Source of the DNA: DAOUAM01 sp034433305
Lineage (GTDB): Bacteria; Chloroflexota; Dehalococcoidia; Lucifugimonadales; DAOUAM01
Length of the DNA stretch: 64,000 nucleotides
Direction of reading: 5' to 3'
Assembly (NCBI GenBank): GCA_034433305.1
Contig: DAOUAM010000089.1
Span: forward strand, 50,673-114,672
Part shown: in pieces, positions 1 to 8,153 of the stretch
Layout of the letters: the number at the start of each line of letters is the position of its first letter
Position numbering within the stretch: position 1 is the first letter of the stretch
Translations under genes and position numbers: made by a program
The notes under the pieces: generated by a model
The model's input: only the letters and a program-made list of their open reading frames with translations
Told to the model about the DNA's origin: nothing
The model's database searches: none

Positions 1-2
1 TC

Positions 3-554
3 GGCATAGACTCCATCTACTCCCGCACGCACGGGATGAAGGCCGCCGCCGTCTCGGCCCAGCGGTTGCACTCCATCGCGGGCAAGTACACCGGCAAGGA
101 CGACCCGGTAGCCATTGTGCGCGACCAGGGCATCTTCCCGGCGCCGGAGGAGCTCATCTCGCCCTTCGCCAAGGCCCACTACGTGGGCGGCGATGCTCGC
201 GGCTCCCATGTCATGCCCCTCATGCCCGTGCCCCTGAACACGCCGGTCACGGGCCTGTACTGTCTGCCCATTGTGTCCTGCATCGGCTTCTCTGTGAGCA
301 AGCAGGGCAAGTTCTCCGACTCTTACATAGACTTCTTCGCCAACCCTGCCTGGGACGAGGTGCGCCGGCGCGCCCAGGAGAAGGGCATCGAGATGCGCAG
401 CCAGGGCTGGTCTGGCGCGGCAATGCTGCCTTACAGCGAGCTGGAGTACGGCGGCTTCCGCGAGACAGTCACCAACCTGGTGAACCGCTTCGCCTTCAGG
501 GACGGCGCCAAGGCCGAGTCCAGGGTGGCGTCCGGACACGGCGACGCCGGCTAG
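3..554 (+). CDS. fbp: Class V fructose-1,6-bisphosphate aldolase/phosphatase, C-terminal part
   Basis: The reading frame is open from the window edge (position 3) to TAG at 552-554, so the N-terminus lies outside. The visible 183 residues match the C-terminal half of the archaeal-type bifunctional enzyme that condenses triose phosphates to fructose-1,6-bisphosphate and dephosphorylates it in gluconeogenesis. Family landmarks seen are 'LHSIAGKYTGKDDPVAIVR', then 'ARGSHVMPLMPV', then an acidic 'YSELEYGG' near the end. The Mg-binding N-terminal Asp cluster cannot be checked. A strong hairpin follows the stop. This enzyme class occurs in archaea and deep-branching bacteria, including Chloroflexota, which fits the rest of the window. 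Confidence 0.88.
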   Translation, partial: GIDSIYSRTHGMKAAAVSAQRLHSIAGKYTGKDDPVAIVRDQGIFPAPEELISPFAKAHYVGGDARGSHVMPLMPVPLNTPVTGLYCLPIVSCIGFSVSKQGKFSDSYIDFFANPAWDEVRRRAQEKGIEMRSQGWSGAAMLPYSELEYGGFRETVTNLVNRFAFRDGAKAESRVASGHGDAG

Positions 555-593
555 GGGCGTCCGGCTGCCGGGCCGAGCAGTCTTCTTATCCGG

Positions 594-641
594 GCCTGCG
601 GCCCGCCTGGTCTCTGTCGTCGAGGCCGGCGGGCCGCAGGC
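594..641 (+). terminator. Hairpin downstream of fbp
   Basis: Two perfectly complementary 14-base arms (594-607 and 628-641, GC-rich) are separated by a 20-base loop, 40 bases after the fbp stop. There is no T tract, so termination is inferred from position and stem strength. Confidence 0.5.
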
Positions 642-741
642 TGTCAGGGCGTCGCCCAGGCCAGCGCCGCCGCTGCTATGCGCCGCTTGCCCCGTCCATC
701 CACCCAGCCAGGCTGCGTCGCGCTCAGGAGATGCAAGAGCC

Positions 742-1362
742 TTGAACGCACAGAAGCTGCTGATAGCCACCAGGAACAGGGGCAAGCTCCGGGAGCTGAA
801 GTCCCTCCTGGCAGGAGTCCCTTTCACCCTGGTTTCCCTGGACGACGTGGGAGTGGCCGAGGAGGTGGCCGAAACAGGCGCGACCCTGGAGGAGAACGCC
901 GTTCTGAAGGCCACCACCTACGCCCGCCTCAGCGGCCTGCCAACACTGGCCGACGACTCGGGGCTGGAGGTGGACGCCCTGGGAGGCGAGCCGGGGCCTC
1001 TTTCCTCGCGCTACGCAGGAGAGGGAGCCACCGATGCCCAGCGAATTGCTTTCCTGCTCAAAAAGCTGGAAAATATTCCTGAGGAGTCGTGGACTGCCCG
1101 GTTCCGCTGCGTCATAGCCATAGCCTGGCCCTCGGAGCCGGTGGAGCTTTACACAGGGGAGTGCCACGGCAGGATCACGCGGCACCCCAGAGGGACCAAC
1201 GGGTTCGGCTACGACCCCGTATTCTTGCTGCCGATTCATGGCAGGACAATGGCAGAACTCTCCAGCGAGGAGAAGGACCGCATTAGCCACCGTGGAGCAG
1301 CGGCCCGCAAGGCTGCCGCCGCGCTCCAGCAGCGCGCAGCCAGGCAGGGCAAGCGCCCTTAA
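742..1362 (+). CDS. rdgB: XTP/dITP diphosphatase (non-canonical purine NTP pyrophosphatase, HAM1 family)
   Basis: This enzyme hydrolyses dITP, XTP and ITP to monophosphates, which keeps deaminated purines out of DNA and RNA. At 206 residues it has the family's usual size. Visible motifs are the N-terminal 'ATRNRGKLRE' substrate loop (residues 9-18), 'DDSGLEVDAL' with the general base and metal Asp at 71-72, 'GFGYDPVF' around 155, and 'SHRGAA' near residue 182. No ATG is available in frame. TTG at 742 lies 11 bases after a CAGGAG sequence and gives a full-length N-terminus. moaA begins 24 bases downstream, so the two are probably cotranscribed. Confidence 0.93.
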   Translation: MNAQKLLIATRNRGKLRELKSLLAGVPFTLVSLDDVGVAEEVAETGATLEENAVLKATTYARLSGLPTLADDSGLEVDALGGEPGPLSSRYAGEGATDAQRIAFLLKKLENIPEESWTARFRCVIAIAWPSEPVELYTGECHGRITRHPRGTNGFGYDPVFLLPIHGRTMAELSSEEKDRISHRGAAARKAAAALQQRAARQGKRP

Positions 1363-1385
1363 GCCCTGCAGCAGGGACGATAATC

Positions 1386-2402
1386 ATGATGCTTGACAGG
1401 TTCCGCAGGCCCTTCCGAGACCTGAGAATATCCGTCACCGACAGGTGCAACTTCCGCTGCACCTATTGCATGCCTGCCGAGATTTTCGGCGAGCGCTACC
1501 ACTTCCTGCCCAAAGAGGAGTTGCTGACCTTTGAGGAGATTACCCGGCTGGCAAGGGTCTTCGTGAAGCTGGGCGCCGTCAAGGTGCGCCTGACAGGCGG
1601 CGAGCCGCTGGTACGCAATGAGATCGAGAAGCTGGTGGCCAGCCTCTCGGGCGTACAGGGCATCCAGGACCTGACCATGACCACCAACGGCTACCTGCTG
1701 GCCCAGAAGGCCCAGGCCCTCAAGGACGCTGGCCTGCACAGGGTGACCGTGAGCCTGGACACCCTGGACGACGAGATTTTCAAGAAGATGAACGGGCGCG
1801 GCTTCGGGACGCAGCGCGTGCTGGAAGGTATAGAGGCCGCCGAGAGGGTCGGCCTCAGGCCCATCAAGGTCAACGCCGTCGTACAGCGCGGTGTCAACGA
1901 CCACACTATCGTGGACCTGGCCAGGTTCTGCAAGGAGCGGGGCTACATCGTCCGGTTCATCGAGTACATGGACGTGGGCACGCTCAACGGCTGGCGCATG
2001 GAGCACGTGGTGCCCGCCGAGGAGATCGTGGCGCGCATCGGTGCCGAGATACCCCTGGAACCCATCGAGAGCAACTATCGGGGCGAGGTCGCCCTGCGCT
2101 ACCGCTACAGGGACGATGGCGGCGAGATAGGAATCATCGCCTCGGTGACAAAGCCCTTTTGCGGCGACTGCACCAGGCTCAGGCTCTCCCCGGAAGGCAA
2201 GCTGTTCACCTGCCTGTTCGCCAGCAACGGCCTGGACCTGCGCGCTCCGCTGCGCTCCGGCGCCACCGACGAGGAGCTGGAGTCCGTCATACGCGGCGTG
2301 TGGGCCAACCGCACCGACCGCTACTCCGAGGAGCGCGCCTTCCTGACCGAGCCTGTGCGCCAGGGACGCAAGCGCGTCCAGATGTACCACATCGGCGGCT
2401 GA
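1386..2402 (+). CDS. moaA: GTP 3',8-cyclase (radical SAM, molybdenum cofactor biosynthesis)
   Basis: MoaA catalyses the first step of molybdopterin synthesis, rearranging GTP to 3',8-cyclo-GTP. The N-terminal radical SAM cluster motif is Cys21-x3-Cys25-x2-Cys28 ('CNFRCTYC'). The second [4Fe-4S] site is Cys259, Cys262 and Cys276 ('CGDCTRLRLSPEGKLFTC'). The C-terminus ends in the Gly-Gly tail that inserts into the active site. The 'TGGEPL' SAM-binding motif is present. The length of 338 residues is normal. The ATG at 1386 follows AGGGA at 1373-1377. The partner moaC lies 2.5 kb downstream rather than adjacent. Confidence 0.96.
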   Translation: MMLDRFRRPFRDLRISVTDRCNFRCTYCMPAEIFGERYHFLPKEELLTFEEITRLARVFVKLGAVKVRLTGGEPLVRNEIEKLVASLSGVQGIQDLTMTTNGYLLAQKAQALKDAGLHRVTVSLDTLDDEIFKKMNGRGFGTQRVLEGIEAAERVGLRPIKVNAVVQRGVNDHTIVDLARFCKERGYIVRFIEYMDVGTLNGWRMEHVVPAEEIVARIGAEIPLEPIESNYRGEVALRYRYRDDGGEIGIIASVTKPFCGDCTRLRLSPEGKLFTCLFASNGLDLRAPLRSGATDEELESVIRGVWANRTDRYSEERAFLTEPVRQGRKRVQMYHIGG

Positions 2403-2415
2403 CGCAGGCCACCGA

Positions 2416-3912
2416 CTACACGCCGTACAGCACCTCGTACTCTGTCACGCGGCTGTCCCAGCAGTTGCGCTGCGCCAGGGCGTTGGCGATGAGCTGGTAC
2501 ATGCGCCCTGGCTGGTGGTAGGCGTCAATGGCCCGCTGGACCGCCTCCAGCATGGACTCCGCCGTCATGTCCCGGAAGGCGAAGCCGTTGGGCGAGGGGA
2601 AGTCCGGCTCCTGCCACTCGGAAACGGTATCCGCCAGCCCGCCCGTCTGGCGGACGATGGGGATGGCCCCGAAGCGCTGGCACTCCATCTGCACCAGGCC
2701 GCAGGGCTCGTACTGCGATGGCATGAGCATAAAGTCGGAGAGGGCGTAGTGCCAGACCGTCTCCGATGGCTTGCCCAGGTTGCCGGGGTTGACGCGCAGC
2801 CGGTCTGGCCTGGCCTCGGCCAACTGGTTGGCGCGCGCCCACAGGCTGCGCAGTCCTGGCGTGGTACCTGGCGTGCCCCAGGCGCACAGGACTACCCTGG
2901 CGCGCTGCGTCAGCTGCTCCATGCACTCCACCAGCAGGGCGACGCCCTTCTGGTTGTCCCAGCGGCCCCGGAAGCCTATCAACGGCTCGCCAGTCTCCTG
3001 CCAGCCCCACTGGCTGAAGTACCGCTGGCGCGCTGCCCTCTTGGCAAGGGCCACAGTCTCGACGGAGTCATGGCCATCGTACTTCAGGCCGGGCATGCGC
3101 CAGCGGCCCGCGTCTATGCCGTTGACAATGCCGTATAGCTTGCCCTCGCTCCTGAGCCGGCGCAGCACGCCAGCCAGCCCGAAGCCAAACTCGTCGCTCT
3201 CGCAGATCTCGCGGGCATAGGTCCTGCTGACCGTGTTGACCACGTCCGCGGACATCAGGCCAGCCTTGAAGCAGTTGGCCTGCCCGAAGAACTCGAAGGC
3301 CTCGACGTTGAACCAGCCGGGTGGCAGGCCTGCGTAGGCCACCAGTCCCGGCGGCCCGAGGCCCTGGTTCAGCAGGTTGTGGATGGTCAGCACCGTCCTG
3401 GCCGACGACACAAACCCGCCAGCGCCCTGGGCCTGTAGCTGCCTGACGTAGACGGGCACCAGGGCCGCCAGGGCGTCCTGGCAGTGGATGACGTCGGGCT
3501 GCCAGTTGTCGGCAGCCAGCAGGTCAATGATGGCGCGGGAGAAGGCGATCCATGGCTCGTGATTGGGCCACTGGTAGATTTCCCAGGGGGAGTGCACTGT
3601 GGAAAAGTGCCTGTGGTCGCCCACCAGAATGACCGGCAGTGGCCGGGAGCCAGCGCCGGCCGGCTCCAGCGTCGTCTCATAGACAGCCGTGACCTCGGAC
3701 GCGCCTACACCGAGCTGGACCACCAGGCGGTCCCTGACCTTCTTCAGCTTCAAGTCGTCCTGGGACAGCAGGTAGGCATAGGCCGGCATTGCCACGCGCA
3801 CGTCATGGCCCCGGCACAGCAGCGCCGAGGCCAGCCCGTACACGTACTCGGCGATGCCTCCGACTGGAGCTATTGGCACAATCTCCGGAGTCACGAAGAG
3901 GACCCTGGCCAT
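2416..3912 (-). CDS. glgA: Glycogen/starch synthase-like glycosyltransferase (GT5)
   Basis: The 498-residue protein has the two-Rossmann GT-B fold of bacterial glycogen synthases. It shows an N-terminal 'MARVLFVTPEIVPIAPVGG', an 'IVNGID' segment in the inter-domain region, and a C-terminal 'PSQYEPCGLVQME' followed by 'RQTGGLADTV', the nucleotide-sugar site with its catalytic Glu. The predicted reaction is elongation of an alpha-1,4-glucan from ADP- or UDP-glucose. One oddity is that the hallmark Lys of the N-terminal K-T-G-G-L motif is missing (A-P-V-G-G-I here), so the donor or activity may differ from classical GlgA. It is convergent with moaA and 13 bases from it. No other glycogen gene is nearby. 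Confidence 0.82.
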   Translation of the reverse strand: MARVLFVTPEIVPIAPVGGIAEYVYGLASALLCRGHDVRVAMPAYAYLLSQDDLKLKKVRDRLVVQLGVGASEVTAVYETTLEPAGAGSRPLPVILVGDHRHFSTVHSPWEIYQWPNHEPWIAFSRAIIDLLAADNWQPDVIHCQDALAALVPVYVRQLQAQGAGGFVSSARTVLTIHNLLNQGLGPPGLVAYAGLPPGWFNVEAFEFFGQANCFKAGLMSADVVNTVSRTYAREICESDEFGFGLAGVLRRLRSEGKLYGIVNGIDAGRWRMPGLKYDGHDSVETVALAKRAARQRYFSQWGWQETGEPLIGFRGRWDNQKGVALLVECMEQLTQRARVVLCAWGTPGTTPGLRSLWARANQLAEARPDRLRVNPGNLGKPSETVWHYALSDFMLMPSQYEPCGLVQMECQRFGAIPIVRQTGGLADTVSEWQEPDFPSPNGFAFRDMTAESMLEAVQRAIDAYHQPGRMYQLIANALAQRNCWDSRVTEYEVLYGV

Positions 3913-4000
3913 CTCTCATCTCCTCAAGAGCGCATAACAAGACCGCTCACCCGTCCATGGTCCCATAAAAATAGGTGTGTAGGGCGAGGGCAGACGTCCA

Positions 4001-4155
4001 GACCTCACCCTCGTCGCCTCCTATCCACCCTTGGGCAAGCTCAGAGCCTGTCCCTTCGGCACGCTCAGGACAGGCCCGAGCCTGTCGAGGGGGCAAGCTG
4101 TAGAGGGGGCCATAGATTGGCCGGCGTCTTGCCCTTGAACGCTGGGGGTGAGGTC
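4001..4155. repeat. Dispersed repeat A, copy 1 (MITE-like, with terminal inverted repeats)
   Basis: The element starts with GACCTCACCC and ends with GGGTGAGGTC, which are inverse complements. The interior carries the 'gcctgtcgag' palindromic core and the segment 'gggggccatagattggcc'. Related copies are at 35825-35945, 49056-49175 and, degenerate, 26576-26712. All lie between genes. This copy is longer (155 bases) because the palindromic core is expanded. Confidence 0.75.
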
Positions 4156-4447
4156 GGCCCGGCCGGGCCGCCTCCCAGCTACTCTAAAAGATGTCCGCCT
4201 GTGAACCCCTCAAAGGGAAGGAAGGTGAAAGCCAGTCGGGCGCCAGGTCTTGCCGGGACTCCAGGCCGCCCCGCAGGCATCACTGAGCGAGATATAAACT
4301 CCAGCAGGCCCTGGCAAATCCAGCGGCCTCGTCTGGCCAGTAGCAGGTTGACATTCGAGGGCATCATAAACGTGTCCCTTGCAGAGATGTCAAGGGGAAT
4401 CCGGAAGAGCCGGATATAAACGGGTTTATTAACATAGGGCCATGCGG

Positions 4448-4453
4448 TACAAT
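4448..4453 (+). promoter_or_regulatory. Possible -10 element of rnhA-moaC
   Basis: TACAAT lies 33 bases before the rnhA start, and an AT-rich TTTATT sits 17 bases further upstream. The match to the -35 consensus is weak. Confidence 0.3.
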
Positions 4454-4486
4454 TGGCCCAGACCGTCGGCCAAGAGGGAAACTTGC

Positions 4487-4909
4487 ATGTACCAGTTGTA
4501 CACAGATGGCGCTTGCATAGGCAATCCAGGGCCGGGTGGATGGGCGGCTATCGTGGTGTACAACGGCATCTTCAGGATGCTCAGCGGCGGAGACCGTAGC
4601 ACGACCAACAACCGCATGGAGATAACCGCCGTCATAGAAGGGCTGAAGGCTGTGCCCGAGTCCTCGGATGTGACGGTGTTCAGCGATAGCCAGTACGTGG
4701 TGTTTACCATGACCAGGGACTGGAAGCGTAACCGCAACCAGGACCTGTGGAAGGTGCTGGATGACCTGGTCAGCAAACGCCATGTGAAATGGGAGTGGGT
4801 ACAGGGCCACGCCGGCCACCCGCTGAACGAGATGGCGGACAGGCTGGCCCATCAGGAGGCGAGAAATGGAGTCCGCAAGAAGAGCCGGCCCCGGCCTGAC
4901 TCACGTTGA
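4487..4909 (+). CDS. rnhA: Ribonuclease HI
   Basis: This endonuclease cleaves the RNA strand of RNA-DNA hybrids, for example R-loops and primers. All four metal-binding acidic residues are visible: Asp7 ('YTDGAC'), Glu45 ('NNRMEI'), Asp67 ('FSDSQY') and Asp118 ('NEMADRLA'), plus the catalytic His108 loop ('QGHAG'). The start is ATG 4487, because GAGGGA sits 7 bases upstream and the alignment to family N-termini begins there. An in-frame upstream ATG at 4442 overlaps the putative -10 element. The length is 140 residues. The last 44 bases overlap moaC, so the two are translationally linked. Confidence 0.94.
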   Translation: MYQLYTDGACIGNPGPGGWAAIVVYNGIFRMLSGGDRSTTNNRMEITAVIEGLKAVPESSDVTVFSDSQYVVFTMTRDWKRNRNQDLWKVLDDLVSKRHVKWEWVQGHAGHPLNEMADRLAHQEARNGVRKKSRPRPDSR

Positions 4910-5366
4910 CGAGTCGGGCAAGGCAAGGATGGTGGATGTGGGCTGGAAGCCCGACACCCAGCGCCAGGCCGTGGCCCGAGGCTCGGTGGTCATGAAGCCC
5001 GAGACGCTGGCCCTCATCAAGGCCAATGGCCTGGAGAAGGGCGATGTGCTGGGCGTGGCGCGCGTCGCCGGGATCATGGGCGCCAAGAGCACGTCCCAGC
5101 TAATACCCCTCTGCCATCCCCTGCCTCTCGACCACGTGGCCGTGGAATTCCAGCTAGATGAGCAGCGCAGCGCCGTGGACATCACCGCCACCGCCAGCAC
5201 CACGGCCAGGACCGGAGTGGAGATGGAGGCCATGACGGCGGTGTGCGTCGCCGCGCTGACCATATATGACATGTGCAAGGCCGTTGACCGCGCCATGCGC
5301 ATTGAGGCGGTCCGCCTGGTCAAGAAGACTGGCGGCAAGAGTGGCGACATCGTGCTGGAGGAGTAG
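4866..5366 (+). CDS. moaC: Cyclic pyranopterin monophosphate synthase
   Basis: MoaC converts the MoaA product 3',8-cyclo-GTP into cyclic pyranopterin monophosphate. Signature segments are 'LIPLCHPLPLDHV', 'TGVEMEAMTAV' and 'IYDMCKAVDRAM', with the conserved Lys pair in 'LVKKTGGKSG'. At 166 residues the length is typical. AGGAGG at 4855-4860 lies 5 bases before the ATG, inside the rnhA coding sequence. With moaA at 1386 the window supplies the precursor-Z branch; moaD, moaE and mogA are not here. Confidence 0.95.
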   Translation: MESARRAGPGLTHVDESGKARMVDVGWKPDTQRQAVARGSVVMKPETLALIKANGLEKGDVLGVARVAGIMGAKSTSQLIPLCHPLPLDHVAVEFQLDEQRSAVDITATASTTARTGVEMEAMTAVCVAALTIYDMCKAVDRAMRIEAVRLVKKTGGKSGDIVLEE

Positions 5367-5453
5367 GCCCACATGGAGACCCGGCCCTCTTTCGACTCCA
5401 TGACGCTGCAGGCGCTGCAAACCCTCTAGCAGGAGGCGACCTACCAGACGATC

Positions 5454-7478
5454 ATGCCGAGCTTGCGTTTTGGCGCGGAAGTCCTTGACCAGCCCCAGCA
5501 GTGGAGCGTCCATTTCCGAGGGCTGGAGTACTGCGGCGAGGTGATTGTTGCCCTGGCCTTCAGGCCGGCGCTGGGCATGCCGCTGCCGGAAGGCCTGGAC
5601 TTCCGGCTGGTGTTCTTCACCATGCCACGGCGCATTCCTGTGGGACAGGTGCGGGACACGCGCATAGCCATGGCCGTGCCACGGCGTGCGCTGGAGCAGG
5701 CGGATGGCCTCAGCCGTGAGGCCCAGGCCATCCGCGAGGCCCAGGCGCGCTACCAGGCCACGGAGGACGTCGCCATGCAGGCGCTGGCCCGCTCCATGGA
5801 GGAGCGCGAGCAGCACCTGCTGAGGGAGGTGGCCCGTCGCCATGCGGCCCTCTACGCCCAGGGCCGCATCTACACCAGCCAGGGACTCACCATCCCGGCC
5901 AGGGAGGTCTTCTTCGACGATGCTATGGACGCGTGGGCCAACCGCCTGGCCGCCGCTATTCTGGCCCAGGCGCACCCATCGGTGCCGCTGGACTTCGCCC
6001 AGTTCCCCAGGGCCCTGGACGCCAGCAGCGTGCCGTTGCTTTACCATGGCCTGTTCCAGGGCGACTCCCACGGGACAGAGGCGGCGCGGGCCTTCGGGCC
6101 GGGCCTTGGCCTGACTCGGCCTGATGCTCCGGCCGTGTTCAACCCCCAGGGGTGCCGCGTCTTCCCCATCATTCAGGACGGACTGGACCAGCGGGACGGC
6201 CAGGCCCCAGCGGGCGAGGTGCTGGACTCCCTCATCCGCGTCCACGGCCTTACCAGGCCGCTGGCGCTGCTGTACCTCCTGGCCTTTGTGTGCCACGCCC
6301 GCGCCGAGGCCACCCTGAAAGCCGACCACCAGGCCAGGTCAGTGAATGGGGAGCCCTTCCTCAGCGACACCATCACGTGGGACCTGGTCCCGGAGGTAGC
6401 CTTCTCCGAGGCCCTGGCGGGCGACCTGGCGCTGCTCAGGCAGGGAGCATCGCCCACATGGAACGCGGCGCTGCCCTACATGGCCCTGCTGGTGCCCCAC
6501 CTGGCCCAGGCCCACGACCCACGGGACATCGCCGAGCAGGAAAGGCGCCTCCTGGACTCCCTGGCCACGCTGTCGCGGCAGGCCGAGGCGACCGCTGCTG
6601 CCCTGGCGCCGCTGCGGCAGGGTGACTCCACGGCCCTCGTCCCTGGCGCGGAGGACCTGGAGCACCTGCGGGCTATCTGCGCCGCCGGCGGCTACCTGGA
6701 GTTCCATGCGCTGGCGCTGCGCCACTTTGGCGGGCCGTCGGCGCTGAGGAAGGCCCTGGGCACCTTCGCCTACCTCCGACAACTGGCGGACCTGGCGCCG
6801 GCCATAGCCAGGGCCAGGCGCTACCTTGCCGGCATGACCTTCGGCCCCGGCCACGAGGCCATGGCGCTGGAACGAGATGCCCTGGCCGCCAGGGTGGACG
6901 TGGACAGCCTGGAGTTCAATCCCTCGCTGTGGGGCAGCATCGAGCAGGGAGTCCAGGGCCTGCGGCGCAGGTACGCCGCCGCCTACTCGGCCCACCACGC
7001 CAGCTACCACGCGGAGGCGCGCAGGCTCAGGGGCAAGCTGGAGCAGGGCAGGCTGCAACTGGAGGCCTTCCTCAGGCTCCAGGACATCCCTGAGATGGGT
7101 GGGCCTTTCGGCACCGACCTCCCCGAGCGCTTCAAGGAAGTGGCCGCTTTCCTCAGGGCGTGCAGCCTGGCTGACCAGGGCCTGGACCTGGAGGAGGCCC
7201 CCTATTGCCAGGTGTGTCTGCTGCCCATGGGCGAGGATGCACCCTCCGGCGCCGTGGAGCACCTGCTGGCGGACCTGGACGCGGCCCTGCGCGAGTACCA
7301 CCGCAGGCTTGGCTTCCACGCGGCGCACCAGGTCCTGGCCGAGCCTTCGGGGCAGCAACTGGAGAAGTTCATCCAGCTACTGCACGTGGCCGACCCGTCT
7401 GCCCTGGGCAACGTGCTGGACCAGGAGGTAGTGGCGTTCCTGCGCCAGTTCCTGAGGAGGCAGGAGAGGGGCGCATGA
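5454..7478 (+). CDS. Uncharacterised 674-residue protein, possible 5' disruption
   Basis: I do not recognise a family with confidence. The protein is soluble and helix-rich, with long Arg/Glu/Ala segments (about residues 85-135 and 500-560 look coiled-coil-like). It has no P-loop, signal peptide or membrane segment, and a single Cys pair 'YCQVC' lies near residue 585. The C-terminal layout is loosely reminiscent of DUF6079-type proteins, which is only a guess. An ATG at 5373 lies in the same frame 81 bases upstream, and the frame between is open except for one TAG at 5427-5429. The true N-terminus may therefore be 27 residues longer. ATG 5454 has no well-spaced ribosome site: AGGAGG at 5431-5436 is too far. 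It overlaps pth by 4 bases. Confidence 0.6.
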   Translation: MPSLRFGAEVLDQPQQWSVHFRGLEYCGEVIVALAFRPALGMPLPEGLDFRLVFFTMPRRIPVGQVRDTRIAMAVPRRALEQADGLSREAQAIREAQARYQATEDVAMQALARSMEEREQHLLREVARRHAALYAQGRIYTSQGLTIPAREVFFDDAMDAWANRLAAAILAQAHPSVPLDFAQFPRALDASSVPLLYHGLFQGDSHGTEAARAFGPGLGLTRPDAPAVFNPQGCRVFPIIQDGLDQRDGQAPAGEVLDSLIRVHGLTRPLALLYLLAFVCHARAEATLKADHQARSVNGEPFLSDTITWDLVPEVAFSEALAGDLALLRQGASPTWNAALPYMALLVPHLAQAHDPRDIAEQERRLLDSLATLSRQAEATAAALAPLRQGDSTALVPGAEDLEHLRAICAAGGYLEFHALALRHFGGPSALRKALGTFAYLRQLADLAPAIARARRYLAGMTFGPGHEAMALERDALAARVDVDSLEFNPSLWGSIEQGVQGLRRRYAAAYSAHHASYHAEARRLRGKLEQGRLQLEAFLRLQDIPEMGGPFGTDLPERFKEVAAFLRACSLADQGLDLEEAPYCQVCLLPMGEDAPSGAVEHLLADLDAALREYHRRLGFHAAHQVLAEPSGQQLEKFIQLLHVADPSALGNVLDQEVVAFLRQFLRRQERGA

Positions 7479-8101
7479 CAGAGGCACGCTGGCCTTTCCT
7501 GGGCGCCCTCCTGGGGCGCGGCGGCGGCCGGCCGCTCAGGCCCGCGCTGGTCATAGTCGGTCTGGGGAACCCCGGTAGCGAGTACGCCGACACCCGGCAC
7601 AACGTGGGCTTCTGGTGCGTGGACTACCTGGCGAGGGCTTACTCCATCACCTTCTCGCGCCGCCACAAGCTGGCCCAGGTCGGCGAGGGCGTCATAGAGG
7701 GCCGCCAGGTGGCTCTGGCCAAGCCCCGCACCTACGTCAACCTCAGCGGCCAGGCCGTCAGGTACTTGCTGGACCGCTATGGGGTGACGCCTCAGGAGCT
7801 GCTGGTCATATACGACGACATGGACCTGCCGCCGGGCAAACTGCGCCTGCGGCCCAGGGGCAGCGCCGGCGGGCACAATGGCATCAAGTCCATCATCGAG
7901 GCCACTGGCACCCAGGAGTTCCCGCGCCTGCGGATAGGCATCGGCCGGCCGGCCGAAGGCCAGGACTGGAAGGACTATGTGCTGGGCCAGATGTCGCCCG
8001 AGGAGCGAAAGCTCACGGAAGAGACCGTGGCACAAGCGGCCCAGGCTGTCGTCAGCGTGCTCACCGAGGGCGTCGCCGCCGCCATGAACAGGTTCAACTG
8101 A
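7475..8101 (+). CDS. pth: Peptidyl-tRNA hydrolase
   Basis: Pth releases tRNA from peptidyl-tRNA that has dropped off ribosomes. Active-site residues are visible: Asn32 in 'GLGNPGSEY', the catalytic His42 in 'RHNVGF', Asn89 in 'TYVNLSG', Asp115 in 'YDDMDLPPG' and Asn135 in 'GGHNGIKSI'. The ATG at 7475 overlaps the stop of the upstream gene (ATGA), which indicates coupling. The 208-residue product carries about 20 extra N-terminal residues compared with E. coli Pth. An in-frame extension to 7205 would run inside the neighbouring gene and is rejected. Confidence 0.95.
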   Translation: MTEARWPFLGALLGRGGGRPLRPALVIVGLGNPGSEYADTRHNVGFWCVDYLARAYSITFSRRHKLAQVGEGVIEGRQVALAKPRTYVNLSGQAVRYLLDRYGVTPQELLVIYDDMDLPPGKLRLRPRGSAGGHNGIKSIIEATGTQEFPRLRIGIGRPAEGQDWKDYVLGQMSPEERKLTEETVAQAAQAVVSVLTEGVAAAMNRFN

Positions 8102-8110
8102 GGCAAAAGA

Positions 8111-8146
8111 AAGCCTGCGGCGAAGAGGCCTCTTCGCCGCAGGCTT
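8111..8146. terminator. Perfect 36-base palindrome, bidirectional terminator
   Basis: Arms 8111-8128 and 8129-8146 are exact reverse complements with no spacer, placed between the convergent pth and subtilase genes. The A-rich left flank gives a U run for minus-strand transcripts. Confidence 0.75.
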
Positions 8147-8153
8147 GACAGGG

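Larger units (their letters stand above)
3913..4486. other. Intergenic region upstream of glgA and rnhA
   Basis: I see no convincing coding sequence in these 574 bases. They contain the first copy of the GACCTCACC-ended repeat (4001-4155) and the probable promoter of rnhA. Open frames through the repeat lack a ribosome site and protein-like composition. Confidence 0.6.

Noticed and set aside
5454..7478. Defence-system (BREX/DUF6079-like) component
   Set aside because: The likeness is limited to a vague C-terminal pattern, there is no ATPase motif, and the neighbours are housekeeping genes.
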